Shown here: in pieces, positions 1 to 12,791 of the stretch
Position numbering within the stretch: position 1 is the first letter of the stretch
Layout of the letters: each line of letters opens with the position of its first letter
Source of the DNA: Stomorhina lunata
Lineage: Eukaryota > Arthropoda > Insecta > Diptera > Rhiniidae
Assembly: GCA_933228675.1 (NCBI GenBank)
Contig: OW121740.1
Location: forward strand, 2,232,001-2,296,000
Direction: 5' to 3'
DNA: 64,000 bases
Translations under genes and position numbers: made by a program
Notes under the pieces: generated by a model
Database searches by the model: none
Seen by the model: the letters and a program-made list of their open reading frames with translations, nothing else
Told to the model about the DNA's origin: nothing

Positions 1-84
1 TCTTACTAGAAACGAAAATAAAATAAATGCAGATTTTCTGCAAATAAACTTATGTACTTGGAAATATATGTACATAGAGTTATG

Positions 85-353
85 TCGCTTATCGGCTTAA
101 CATACAAAGGCACAAAGTCCATATTTAAAAAATTTTCTGGGAAGACAAAAAACAATCATATTTTTTTGTGTTAACATTTTTGACTGTTTTTTTTTTTCAA
201 TGTACTTTTTATCGGGACTCATTTCCTTTTCTTGTAAAAAATGGACTTATCGCTTTTACTTATCACTACAAAGCAACAACATAAAAAACGAGATACTGTA
301 ATTTTATCATTGTAATATATCGACGCAAGAATAAAAGAACGCTGTAATTGAAA
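85..353 (-). repeat. Dispersed repeat R1, inverted copy
   Basis: Minus-strand match to copies at 787-925 and 2395-2540. The blocks GGACTTTGTGCCTTTG..TTAAGC (from 85-120), GTTGTTGCTTTGTAGTGATA (262-281) and ATCG(A/T)CGCAAGAAT..AGAACGCTGT (327-353) recur inverted downstream. It is non-coding and unidentified. Confidence 0.6.
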
Positions 354-786
354 AACATAGAATGTTCAACAGAACAAAAAACCTGTTTAAAACTGGAAAA
401 AACTTCATATCTGAAAAACTGTAAAACTTTTCCTAATGATTTTAAAAACCAATTTTTATATTGGCTGTAAAAAGCCAAAATCAAGGTGATTCTGCGGCTT
501 TAGCAAACGATTTTTCTTCCACTGACCTATAAAATACTTTAACTACAAGAATTTTTTATTGAAAGAAAATTTTAAAATTTAAGACGCTGTAAGCGACATA
601 TTTGCTTTTTTTTTAAGCAAAAAAAGTAAAAAACCTTGCAGATGCAAAAGCATCGTAAACAAGAAATTTTAAAAATACTAGAGTTTGTTAGGCTTACGAC
701 AATGGCGTAAATGAATTTTTTTCATCATAAAAACATGTACATAGTTTTTTTTCTGAAAGAAAAAATGCAAAAAACATATTTTCGAG

Positions 787-925
787 TTTTCGTCAGTCAC
801 AGCGTTCTTTAATTCTTGCGACGATATGTATTTTTGCTTATTGTACATATGTATATCAAAATCTATATTTCTGGAAAAGGTGGACTTATTGCCTTTGCAT
901 ATTAAGCCAGCGATATGTTTATTTT
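787..925 (+). repeat. Dispersed repeat R1, forward partial copy
   Basis: ACAGCGTTCTTTAATTCTTG (797-816) and GTGGACTTATTGCCTTTGCA (881-900) are inverted relative to 327-353 and 85-120. Together with that copy it could fold into a large stem-loop. Confidence 0.6.
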
Positions 926-1011
926 ATATGTATGCTAATATATTTGTATTCTGCATTAGTCTAGTCCTTAGAAATAAAAATAATTTCTGTTTTAGATCAG
1001 AAAGAAATTAG

Positions 1012-2394
1012 GGTCTCTCATTGCTTAATTTACAACTTTTATATATCATTTACAAACAAAATGTTACTTATTTGCAGAAAAAATTTCCAACAGCAGATCT
1101 ATTGTTGATATAGTGTTTTTTATATATAAAAGTATGTCTGTTCTTATTCGAATAAATGTTTATATGCTAAGGATAAGGTTTCATTGTATGGTTGAGAGAA
1201 TGGAGTAAAGTAGTTTTAGTAATAATATTAAATGTAGTAAATGGCTTTAAGAGTATTGTCTAGTGGCAAAAGTAGTTTCGAGTTTGAACAATTTAAAAAT
1301 ATTTTTGTACCATGTCGTCTGTTTTTTGAAAATTCTGTTTTTCCACTTCGCAAAAGTGTGTCTGAAATAAGTGATTTCTTTAACAAATAATAAAATCAAA
1401 AACTAAAAGCATAAAGTAATTGAGAATCAAGAATGTTAGATGGATGACAAATGGCACTGCTTGCTATCAAACAATTTAGTTATGATTGTATTTGTGTTTT
1501 TGATTGTTATCACAACATATTTCATGTGAATATAAACCATTTATTATATATTTCTTTATTCTACTCTGCTGTTTTTAACTGTAAACGAGAACAATTCAAT
1601 AACAAAAGTAATAGAGGAAACATAAAAACTACTTTTTTATTGTGGGAGTACAATAAGTGCTTTAAAATGAACATGAAAGAAACTTTAATAAAATAATAAA
1701 GACCAGCAACAAAATCAATGAAATAAACAAAAATAAACCATAACGAAGTAATACAAAGCCAACTTTTAAGTGTATTAATACATGTGTAAAGGTTAAAACA
1801 ACAACAGTTACCTAAACAAAAACTATAACCAACGTAAATTGCTGTTAGTTCTACTACTACTAAATCTCGCTTTCTCCAATACTTACATGCCATTAATCGA
1901 ACCATCAAACATCTATGTATGAGCTTAACAATAATAGGAACAAAAAAACCAGCAAAAACCTCATACTTTTAGTAGTTGCACTCAATACAAATACCGTTAC
2001 AAAATTCCAAATAAAAATACTTCGACGTAGAAAAAGAAAACAGTACAAATGTGTTAAAAACGAAAACGAGTTAGTAAATACCCTACAAATTCATCTACTT
2101 AACTACGTAGTCATACAAGCATATTATATAATATCGATGGCTTATAATGCAAAGGGACTGTTTACATATTACGTAACGCTCTTACATGGGAGAGGGTATG
2201 ACTTTTGTTACTGTAGAGGCATTTTGTATGCGTTTTTTGATTAAAATGTGTTACACAGGGGACGGGGAGGTAAAAATCTGCGAAAATAGCGTTGCGTGTT
2301 ATGTGAACAGCCCTAAAGGCACTGACTCGACTTTTTCTACATGTAGATTTTGATGTAAAAAAAAAACATTCATATACATATTACAATGGTAAAA
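1012..2394. other. Non-coding stretch, nothing recognised
   Basis: AT-rich sequence with short open frames on both strands (up to 115 codons) that have no recognisable motif and no splice-supported structure. I see no repeat family or RNA gene. Confidence 0.6.
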
Positions 2395-2540
2395 TTACAG
2401 TTGTTGCTTTGTAGTGATTAACAAATTCGCTAAATTGAAAACAAAAATGTTTGTCTTACTTGAAAATTTTTAAAATATAAACTTAGTGCCTTTGCATGTT
2501 AAGTCAGCGATATATGTAGATTATACATATGTATGTACTC
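2395..2540 (+). repeat. Dispersed repeat R1, forward partial copy
   Basis: GTTGTTGCTTTGTAGTGATT, then TGTCTTACTTGAAAATTTTT and AGTGCCTTTGCATGTTAAGT follow the same order as the reverse complement of 281-85. Confidence 0.6.
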
Positions 2541-5500
2541 ATATGTACTTGCAATGCATTTCATGATTTTCAGTTCTTAGACTTGTACACTTTGTACTTA
2601 TACATACTCATCTATCATTGTTCGAGTCAAATTCTACTTTAACGGTTCATGTTTTTTCTTCTGTAGATTTAAGTTGTATCAGAGTATGAGTTACAAATAA
2701 AGAGAAAATGCCTTTTGGCTTTTATATTGTTGCTACTCTGGCATTATTTGTTTTGTTATTGTAGTAGTTTTTATGTCGTACACATACATGTATTGCATAT
2801 TTACAAGAATAATAACTTAAGTCTAAAATCACCATTCTGAAAGTTAGTAAAATTAAACTAATTAATTATTAAATTAAGCATAAATTATTATTTATTCAAT
2901 AAAATCATTTATGCAAACAACGTCAAACAGAGCTTAAACTAAACTACTAAGACAACTTCAAATGGGAATTAGCGACTTCGAATTAAATGCCTTCAACTAA
3001 GGCCATCCCCTTATTCAATATGGATCAAAAATATACGTTTACCCTCTAATTCATAATCAAAAAATAAGACTATGTCGAGCTTATAATTAAAATTTTCCAT
3101 ACAAAATTCCTACAATAAGTCTTTGATAATTTTATAATTGGTTTATGAATTACGGGGTTAGTATATAAATATTTTTTTAAGCTGTTTTTTTAATAAAATG
3201 TAGTACATAAATATCTTCGTTTGTTTATAAAGAAAATTAAACTCTAATTCGCAATTTTGACAAATATTTGTTCCCACGACAGTAGGTTTTTCGTACCGAA
3301 ACGACTCGGAAACTTTAGGATTCTGACCAAGGACTGCCACTTCTGCAATATTAACAATAATATCCCAGTTACAACAACAAATAAGTAATGAATGAAGTTA
3401 ACTTTATATGTTTAAAGTTATTACATTATCCTTTATTATTTTTTAGAAATATTTGTAGAGCTCTTAGCGGTAAAATAAAGCTAATCTGTTCTGCACTAAT
3501 ATCAAAATTGATTTTAATTTTTGAAACCGGACTTTACATAATTACAGGAAAATATATATTTTTTATCATACTTCCTTCAGATTAAACTCATTTTGAGTTA
3601 TGCCACTATTAATTCAAATGACCGACTTACATTTGTGTGTGTAAAATAACCCATTTGGAAAAATTTGAAAGCCTGTTTTGTTAACGTTGATATTTCGAAT
3701 AGTTTAAGCTACTTCTATCATTAGATATAGAATTAGAATAAGAGTGTTTTTAGACTATAATTATGTTTAGGTTGAAATAATAATGCTTTTATAGATCAAA
3801 GGGGTAAAAGTTTGCGAACTCACTCTTGTCTGCCATTTGATTTTTATAACAGACTTTTAACGATATTAATAAACACAATCGCAGAAAAATTTGTACAAAA
3901 TTAAAAATGACTAAGAAGTGCTAAAATCCCTTTTTAATTACATTTATTAAAATTTCATTTAAGGAGTTGTTAAGAACAATTCAAATTACAAAACTTCGAC
4001 ATTCAAGTTAGTAGTTCTCTAATATAATAAGTATCTTTGTTTGTCCCAATCCGGGACTCTCTCCTATATACTTCATTATTTTGTAGGCCTTTCGTAAGGT
4101 CTATTTCTATCTGAATTTGGATAGACGTTGGTCTTCAATTAATTCCTCCACAAAATTTTTCCCTTTGGGTAAATATGACTCAAACTTTGTTTTAAAATAC
4201 AATATTTTTTTACTCTGCATATTTTGTTGCTGCTGGTATTGATGTTGTTTCGGTTTTTTGTTGCTAGTGCTATTGTTGCTGATGTTGTTTTTGCTATAAT
4301 AGATGTTGCTGTTGCTACTGATTTTAGTTGCTGCTGTTGTTGTTAGGTTCATTTATATAGACGCTTAAGGACATAATTTATTTGTGGCTGTATTTTATTG
4401 TTGTTGATTTTGTTATCAATGAGGCAAAAGCTCTAGTTTGTTTATGTTTATTTATGTATGTATTTATGTATTTATTTGTATGTGTATATGTTTGTATTAT
4501 TTATTTATTGTATAAATAATTATATGTGTGTGAGAATAGACATACTTTTTTTATATATATTAACAGTGAGTGAAAAATAATATACATATTCAACTAATTC
4601 AAAATAAGGAGTATTGAAATGTTAAAACTTTAATATTGCAGGAGAGATTCATTTAAAAAACATAAAAGTTTAAATTCCCCCTATAAGAAAATGAAGAATT
4701 TATCTTTTAAGAAAATTCATTGTATTTATTTTTCTAAAACAAGTAACGAAAAACAATTTTGTCATTCATTTGTGTAAAAATTATAAAGAAATTTTAAAAT
4801 TTCAATAATTTGACAATTCTGTTATCCACTGTAATTTATTATATTTATTAATATTGTAAATAGTTACTATATATAATGGTTAGTATTTATCTTATAATGT
4901 TTATGTATTTGTACGAATGACTTTATGTACTTTTATTAGTGTGTGTGTGCTCTACTTACATTTTTAAAACTGAATGTATGTTTACAGTTAGTGTTTTTTA
5001 CTTTCCTTTGGATTCTTTTTTTTGAAAAATAATAATAATTTGGCAACAGAAAAGTCATTATTACAAGAACAACTATAACAACTTAACAGCAGCAGAAATA
5101 ATGGCATTACGGAAAGAATTTTATGCTTATTTGTGAGTGTAAAGCATCAGGATGCTACAAATGTGGCTGCAACTTCACAACAAACTAACTATTATGTGAT
5201 GTGGCAAAATCTAATCAATGACCTCTGAAGAAAGCGTTATGTAGTAAATTTTACTAGATTTTCTACAAAAATGAAATTGTTTACTTGGAGTATAGAAATA
5301 TTTGTAAAAGGGAGTGAATTATTGTTTAGATAACCCTAAAATTTTGAGAAATACCGAAAATATATATAATAAACACGATTTGAGTAAAAATAATTTTTAT
5401 GATAAAAAAAGACAGTATAATTATTAATAGCAAAACTTATAAAGCAGTTAAATAAAGAATATGATTGTGATGCTTGCATTAAATTACTTGTGAGTATGAA

Positions 5501-6164
5501 AATACTTATATAGCATTTCATTGTATTGTTAGATAATTTAAATCTAAACCATTTACTTAACTGACTAAATATACAAAAATAAGGAAACTTTATTTAAATA
5601 TTTATGTACTAAATAATTTTATTCATACATAAATACATTACATACTTTGGAATATTTGAAGCACTTTAGGCTTAATGTCTGTATTTCTAAACATCTAAAT
5701 ATACTTGAAATATTGAAACATTTATGTCCAATATAAACAAACATTCCTATGTATCAACTTTTGTAACAAAATAATTAACAGGGCGTTTGTTTCGGAAATC
5801 CAACAAGCAAAAATATTTAAAGGTTTCATTTGTTTTGTATTTGTAGCTTCGAATTGTGGAAAGCGAAAACCCATAAATAAAAGCAACGCCTTAAACCAAA
5901 AGTAGGATGACAGCAACAACAAAAATGTTGGAAAAATGTTTTCAAAGGTTACTTGTTTCCGTCTCCTCTATGCCATATACTCCCCTCATTTCAAGTCAAT
6001 GGTATTTAATGCTTAATATTTCATTCCTCTTTTTGCTGGCGACCAACAGAATATTTTCGCATTAAACATGTTAAATATTTTCATTGTATATAAGTATGTA
6101 TTTTTTTAATTTTGCATTTTTCTATGAATTTTTATTTGATTTGAAAAAAAAAAAAATATTTTGA
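2541..6164. other. Non-coding stretch with simple repeats
   Basis: Contains a TTG/CTG-type trinucleotide-rich tract (4225-4345) and a TTTA/TGTA tract (4435-4500). No gene, RNA gene or transposon end could be supported. Confidence 0.6.
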
Positions 6165-6689
6165 TATACCCTACATTACCATAGGTGGAGGGGGTATTTG
6201 TTATAAATTTGTGCTAATTTTTAGTCGATTTAACAATGTCTATCTTTGCATATATCCATTTGTCAGTCCAGATGGTAATATATTGCATTGTACTATACCA
6301 AGACTATGGAACTGTTAAAATATGTCCTTAAATTAGGACTGACCTCATGGAATTGATATTTGGATCCCTCGCATTTAGAAAGATAATTGTATTTTAATAT
6401 TTTTGAACAATATTTAGCTTTTATTAAAATAAATCACAGAATATTATTTTGTTGTACTTTCTTTCAAAAACCACTTTAATCTACAAAAAAGCTCATAACT
6501 GTAACGATAATTAACAATTTATGATCAAGTTTAATGACAATTCGACTAATAAGTCATATTTTAGTATATTTTTTAGAAATATTTTAATTATACTTATATC
6601 TCAAGAAAATATTCATATAAGGACAGGCATGTAGCGGTGTAGGGTATCTTAGAGTAAGGCTCGACTAAATATAATACTTTCTTACTTAT
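6165..6689 (+). mobile_element. INE-1/DINE-1-like element, divergent subfamily
   Basis: Starts TATACCCTACATTACCATAGG, contains TCGATTTAACAATGTC and a GTC-rich stretch, and ends GTAGGGTATC.. then AAGGCTCGACTAAATATAATACTTTCTTACTTATT. The end layout matches the other INE-1-like elements in this window, although the 3' hairpin has decayed. The next element begins at its last base. Confidence 0.65.
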
Positions 6690-7486
6690 TATACCCTTCA
6701 CCACCATAAGTGGAAAGGGCATTATACGTTTCTGCTAATGTATGTAACGCATAGAAATATTTGTTTTAGACCCAGCTTTAAAGATACCAATAGGCTTAGT
6801 ATCACTTTCTGAGTCGATTTAGCGATGACAGTCCGTCCGTCCGTCTGTCTGGACCCCCATGTAAACCAAGTAATCAAAGTACAGGTCGCAAGTCTAAAGA
6901 TAATTTGATGAAATTTGGCACAGACCATTTTTTTGATAGTGAGACCATGGCTATTAAAACTCGTCGAAATCGGTCGATGATTTATGGTACCTACCATAGG
7001 TCCCACTTCCCGGAGTTGATATTTTGGCTGCAAATATCAATATTTTTTCATGAAATTTAAAACAAATACTGCTTATAAAAAATAAAATCACTGTACCAAA
7101 TTTTGTTGAAATCGGTACACATTTGACCATAGCTCCCATACAAACTCATCTGTCAGAACGCACTAAATGAGGCAAAAGCCACTAAAACGCTCATAAATCT
7201 GAAGATAATGAGAATTTTAGTTAATTTTTTGCATATATAATTTTTGTGAAAATTGTAATTAATTTGCGAAATTTCAAGATAATCGGTCCACATTTGACCC
7301 TAGCTCTCATATAAGTCCAAATGACGGAAACATCTTAAATATATAAGTTTTGAGAAAACGTTTGTATGATGGCAAAATTTAGCAAATATTTGTCTTTATA
7401 CAGGAAAAAGAACACCTTTGACAATAGTGGTGAGGGGTATCGTATGGTCGGTCTTGACCGACTATAGCACTTTCTTACATGTTTTT
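6690..7486 (+). mobile_element. INE-1/DINE-1-like element, nearly full length (family 1)
   Basis: Begins TATACCCTTCACCACCATAAG, has GAGTCGATTTAGCGATG followed by a (GTCY)n microsatellite near 6828-6850, and several degenerate copies of an ATTTGACC(C/A)TAGCTC motif. It ends GGTCGGTCTTGACCGAC (3' hairpin), then TATAGCACTTTCTTACATGTTTTT. This matches the architecture of Drosophila INE-1, a non-autonomous Helentron relative. It encodes nothing. Confidence 0.75.
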
Positions 7487-7689
7487 CATTAATTTTGTTG
7501 CAATTTGTAAGCAAAAGAAAAAAGAAAATAAAGAGAAAATGTCATGGCTTTTGGCAAATTGTTAGATAATATTAAAACTTTTGGATAAAGGGAAATTAGA
7601 ATGAAAAAAAAACGTAATGAAACATAAGATAATAAAGATAAAATAATTTATTTTTTCTATGTCGTTACCTAAAATGCAAAGGGGGTAAA

Positions 7690-7842
7690 TGACATAAAAA
7701 TATTTTTTTTTAAACATTTAATTAAAAAGTTTTATTGTAGTTTATTGCACTAAGATCCCAATTTATTACAATTATTTATTATTGTAATAAATAGTTTTTT
7801 GATAAAACCAAAACATGTTGGTTTTGTTGCTTTTTTGGTGTT
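7690..7842 (-). repeat. Fragment of the hammerhead-bearing repeat, ribozyme lost
   Basis: Read on the minus strand this matches the unit at 28.3 kb from about 28331 (the CCAACAT... segment) through the TTGGGAT(C)TTAGTGCAATA block and on to TTTAATTAAATGTTT. Upstream of the CCAACAT segment the sequence no longer matches, so the hammerhead is missing. Confidence 0.75.
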
Positions 7843-10800
7843 CTTAATCGAAGTAAATTCATAACCAATCAAATATTCAATGTCTTCTGCATTCAGGTAA
7901 CGATACAATGTTTATTCTTGTTACAATTTTTAGTTTATATGATCTCAAAGTAAAAATTTTTGATAACAAAAAAGGTAATTCTATCAGAAGTTAGATTTTA
8001 CGATTTTTTTCTATAATTTTTATGTTTGATTCTATATAATTCAAAGGTCAATATTTTCATTGCTCGTGGCTCAGTTTTGATTAGAGTAAACGAAACTAAA
8101 CCGCTACATAACTAGCAAATAATCCAGAATAAATAATATAAAGAACAAATGTGTACTCGTATACATATTTGAAGAAAATAACTCTGATGCAAAGCTATAA
8201 ATGCAAGAGAATACTCGAACATTCCGTATTATGTTGACTTTATACTTTCAATAAACTAACAATACACCATTGTTCGACTATTCCTCCAAAGTATAGAGCA
8301 ATATAGCTCTGCATGTGGATCAGCAACACTATTAAACTATTTTTATTTACAGTTTCAAGAGCAATGAATGAATGATTCGATTGTGTTCTACTCCATTTTT
8401 CCATTCTTTCCATTTGGATTGCTCATTCGAAACTCGATTCAATAAAAAGTACAACAATTTAATTTTAATGCAAAGAGCTGTTGGCAATAAAATAACAACA
8501 GCAGAATAATATAGCAGAAGAAGTGCTCTAGTTGTAAGTAGCAGCAAAAAACAGCATCAGCAATAAATTTCCAGCAACAACAATAGTTAGAGCTTAAACA
8601 ACAATGTATTTGTTTTTCATCAAATACTAACCAACCGCAATAAAAAGGGGAAAAATTATGAAAATTAAAAAAAAAAATAGAAACATACAAAATGACTTAG
8701 ATGATAAGAATTTGAGGCATTGACCCTAGCATTATAATTATTTGATAAGGGGTAATATTCATTAAGTGGAATGTGTATTTAGCAGATTAACATGATAAGA
8801 TATGTATGTTTAAATATTTTGCTATATCATTTTTAAAGTAAAGTATCTTTTCTTTATTTTAACTAAAAGCATGTTTACTTACATAGAATAATTTTCCGTA
8901 TTGGATCTGAAAAAAATAAATATTTAGTCTTATTAAAAATGTGTAAAAAACATTTATCATTTTTAGTCAGTCAAATCATATCATATTAAATAAAAAAACA
9001 CACTGATATCAAACTATAAGAAAGCTTTCCGACTTATTATTGAGTTTTGAACATTTAACACCAGATGTCGATGTAAAACATATAATTCAGAACATACAAA
9101 GATCTTTCATATAACGAGTATACAAAAGGCATACACAAGTTGTGGTTATGGAATACAATTTTTTTCCATTACCTATAGACTTTATAACAAAACAAAATCT
9201 TACCATCAATCAAAGGATTTTCCTTACATAATTTTCAACGTTGAAGAATTTTTTAAAATTCATAAAATTGTTCATGAGAAAAATAATAAACAGTTCTGGT
9301 TTATTGAAAATTTTAAGCTTCATTGTATCATTAATTGTAGCCATTCATTAACATAACATATTCAACAGTGATAAATTTGAACAAATATATTAAAATTTAA
9401 AATATTCTCAAACACAAAGGATTAACTGAATAACTTTTTACATCTTTTCCTTACACCAAATACACATAGTAAATGTACAGAGCATTAATAAAAAGAAAAA
9501 TGCAACAATTTGTTATAATGTTAAAAACATCATAAATATGAACATTTATTTTCGACATGTTAATTTTTACCTTCATACATCCTGTCTCTAACACATACTT
9601 ATAAATAAGCTGACATTGTATTTAAAATAAACGTTACTTCTACACATACTTATGTACATAACAACATAGACACACATATACATATGCATTTAACCACTTT
9701 ACGTAATATTACCCTTTAATATACAAACTAACTTACATGTAAGTTCTCTAGAAGCAAGTAAATAACCAGTCAGTCGTAGTAGTGCTGGTAATGGTAGTGG
9801 TTACTGTTTTACTCCTGCTGTTTGAAAGTGGAATGGCGGCGATGGTCCTTTTGGTTTCGTAGTTTGGTGGAACTTCTGTCCATGTTTTTGGTTTCATATT
9901 AAGTGTTTTGGTTTATTGAAGAGAAAACCATTACTTTGGATGATGATGCTGTTGTTGTAGTTATAGTTGTTGCTGTATTCATTATTGCTATAATACACTT
10001 GAATATTGTAAACTAACTATATATGTATCTACAAACTTATATACTTTTACAAATACATTCATATGTAGAAGTAAGTTGTTTTTGCCATGAAGATAAATAT
10101 TAATAAAAAAAAATACATTTTAAACTGAACTATAGTAAACTACAGTTTGTACTCGGAACCGTCTCGTACTTTTACTAACTTGTGTTATAATAAAAGCAGC
10201 GGCAAAAGTATGGAAAGAAAAATTTTCATCATCATTATCTTGTTCATTATCGTTATGATTGTAAGTAAACCATACCACATGTTTTTATATCGATGATGTT
10301 GTTACAGCATATGTTGCATATCCAATGAGAAATGTTTCTTGTTGATTTTTTTTAATAACACACATACATTAAAACATGTTTACAAACGAATATGAGGAAA
10401 ATACATATCAATCCTTTGATATAAGAAAGTCATAATTAAAAATTGTGCAATTGTGTAAGGTATTTAAGTATTTAGAAATAATTCAAATTATATCTTTAAA
10501 AATTTAAGTTATATAATAAAAAAATTGGCAATATCTTGAGCATCTTAGATTTTTATTTATCATATTTATCATAATTATATAAGTTTTATTAAGTTAAGTC
10601 TCTTTAATAGTAAAGGCTCATGTATCGTATGAATTTGTACACATTAGACTGCTTTAAAGAATTCTTAATTGGGAAAATTTCATAAAAAATCCCTAAAGAA
10701 AAAGAAGATAATATGCAATTAATAATATTTTTTTAAATTTTGTGTTAATGGCGAAAAATCTTTTGTAAAAACAGTAATAAATTATGGAAATAAATCTGTA

Positions 10801-11348
10801 GAAATACTTTGCACTTTAAAAATTTGAACACAAATTTGTAAAACCATTCCCAATCCAATAATATTGCTTTTACTGTAAGTAAGTCAAAATATAGAATATT
10901 ATCCTTTGTGTTTCTCACATACAATATATGTATGTATAAGTTTAAAGAACATATATATGTGTGTATATTGAATGAATTTTTAAAACCCTTTCATATACAT
11001 AGAAGATATGGTTATATAAAGTTTGTCATTAAGTTAGATACATCTTTCTACGACTTTTTCTACAAATGAAGAGCGAAGCTTTTTTGCCCTGTCTAATATT
11101 GTATAGATATTGGATTTTAGAAATTGTGTTGTTAAAAATAGGTAACTTTAATTATCAGTTTTTATAAGTCCATAAAGTCATAAAAAATAGACAAGATATT
11201 CATCAAAGACTCTATAATATTAAGATGTTGCACTTCCATACATTGATTTGCGTATGGTCGTTTTTAAAAGTCCCATATAAAGAGTGTTTACCGCTTTTAT
11301 TTTAATAACTAATGGAGACGATTTTATAATCAGAGAAAGCACACATAC
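7843..11348. other. Non-coding stretch, nothing recognised
   Basis: AT-rich with scattered CAA/CAG-like runs (8455-8590) and a GC-richer patch near 9780-9860 without coding features. It could be intergenic or intronic. Confidence 0.55.
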
Positions 11349-11593
11349 CGCACCCTAAATACAAAAGGGTCACAACTCAAAAAACTAAAATTTTCAGGAG
11401 AGACAAAAAACTGTTTATGTACAAATGAACACACTTAACATAAAAATAGACATAACTGTATTTTTACAATTAAAAAGATAGTGAAGTGAATGAATTTTTT
11501 GCAGCAGTTAGAGTTTTGTACTTTGAATTCATTTATCGATAAAAGTCAGTTTTAAAAAAATTTTAATTGTGACCCTTTTGTATTTAGGGTGCG
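11349..11593. mobile_element. MITE with 27-bp terminal inverted repeats
   Basis: A 245-bp element. The left end (CGCACCCTAAATACAAAAGG followed by GTCACAA) and the right end are near-perfect inverted complements of 27 bp. ATAC flanks both sides as a likely 4-bp target duplication. Each repeat also contains its own small inverted repeat (ACCCT..AGGGT). There is no coding capacity inside. The parent transposon family is not recognised. Confidence 0.8.
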
Positions 11594-12017
11594 ATACGTG
11601 CTCCTGAAATGTGTATTTGTTTATGTGTTTTTCATTGTTCTTTATCCACTTTATTTTCACTTTTGGAAGAAAAAAATGTATGAAGTGTTATAACTTTATA
11701 TTACAGAGTCTTGAGATGTACTCGTATATAAATAAGACTTTGCTGGGTACAAAAGAAGTTCGATGCTTAGACATTATATGAGTGACCATTAAAGCGGACT
11801 AGTTAAAATAAAACAACATTTAAAAATAGTTAAAAAGTGGATTAATTAGGACATTATCGACCGAAAAGGATTGTGCGCGGATGATACTGATCCAACGTAT
11901 AGCTCAAAATCACAATTTTTGATAATCATTTGTTTTGATCTCTGCTTAAATGTTTAAAATGTTAATTCTATAAAAGTCCACAAGATATACTTAGATCAAA
12001 TTTGCCCTAAAAACATA

Positions 12018-12180
12018 GTTTTAATCATATATAATAACTAATATACTCTGAATCCTAAGACGATTAAGCGATGTACGTCTGTTTGTTGTCGGCACGATAA
12101 AACCTAAACGAAAATGAATAACGACAAAGAACTTGTGTTATAATTTTAAAACAAAGGGTAAAGGGTATTTAATATTTGTT
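12018..12180 (+). repeat. INE-1-like family 2 fragment
   Basis: ACTCTGAATCCTAAGACGATTAAGCGATGTACGTCTG and the GTTGTCGGCACGATAAAACC motif match the internal part of the family 2 elements at 15.7, 21.1 and 47.6 kb. Neither terminus is visible. Confidence 0.6.
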
Positions 12181-12791
12181 AATACCGATCATTCTTATCT
12201 CATTGTCTGTTAAATTGTTAAATTTGTTTCAAAATTCTGTTGCTAACATAATATTATCTTAATATATCAAGACATTTGTAACTGGTGTCACAAAAATATG
12301 ATAAAGTTGTATTTTTTATTTGTTTATTATCTAAAAAATGTTCACATATGGAAAGTAATAAAATTTAATTTGTATTGTCGTTTAAAATAAAAGAGTAAAT
12401 AACATCTTTACTTGCAACATATGTGAAAGAACGTAGAAATGAAATTGATCTATTAACAAAAAATTTAAATAAATATTTGTAAAAACCCTTTCATCTGTGG
12501 GTCTCTGTTGGTAGAATATAAAATTGAAGTTAGAGTAAGTGCAGGTAATGTGGTATAGTAACTTTTCTCTTAAACTGATCATTTTTAAATAACGGAAATA
12601 CGCTTAAAAGTTGTTCACAGAGAATGAAAAGAATATATTGTAAGTACCAAATAAGAGAAGAATATTCAATTGATACACAATTATACGAATCGGTTTGTTT
12701 TTAAAATATATATGTATCAAAGGTTAATACAAGTGCTGCTACTATCGTATACTTTGAGTGCCTAGAAAAAATTTGATTTTTTATATAAATA

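Noticed and set aside
3158..3340. Minus-strand 60-codon frame with a Cys-x-x-Cys pair
   Set aside because: Too short, AT-rich tail, no matching exon nearby, no family resemblance.
4107..4352. Minus-strand 81-codon frame rich in Asn, Ser, Thr and Gln
   Set aside because: Most of it is a trinucleotide-rich tract. No splice partners or recognisable domain.
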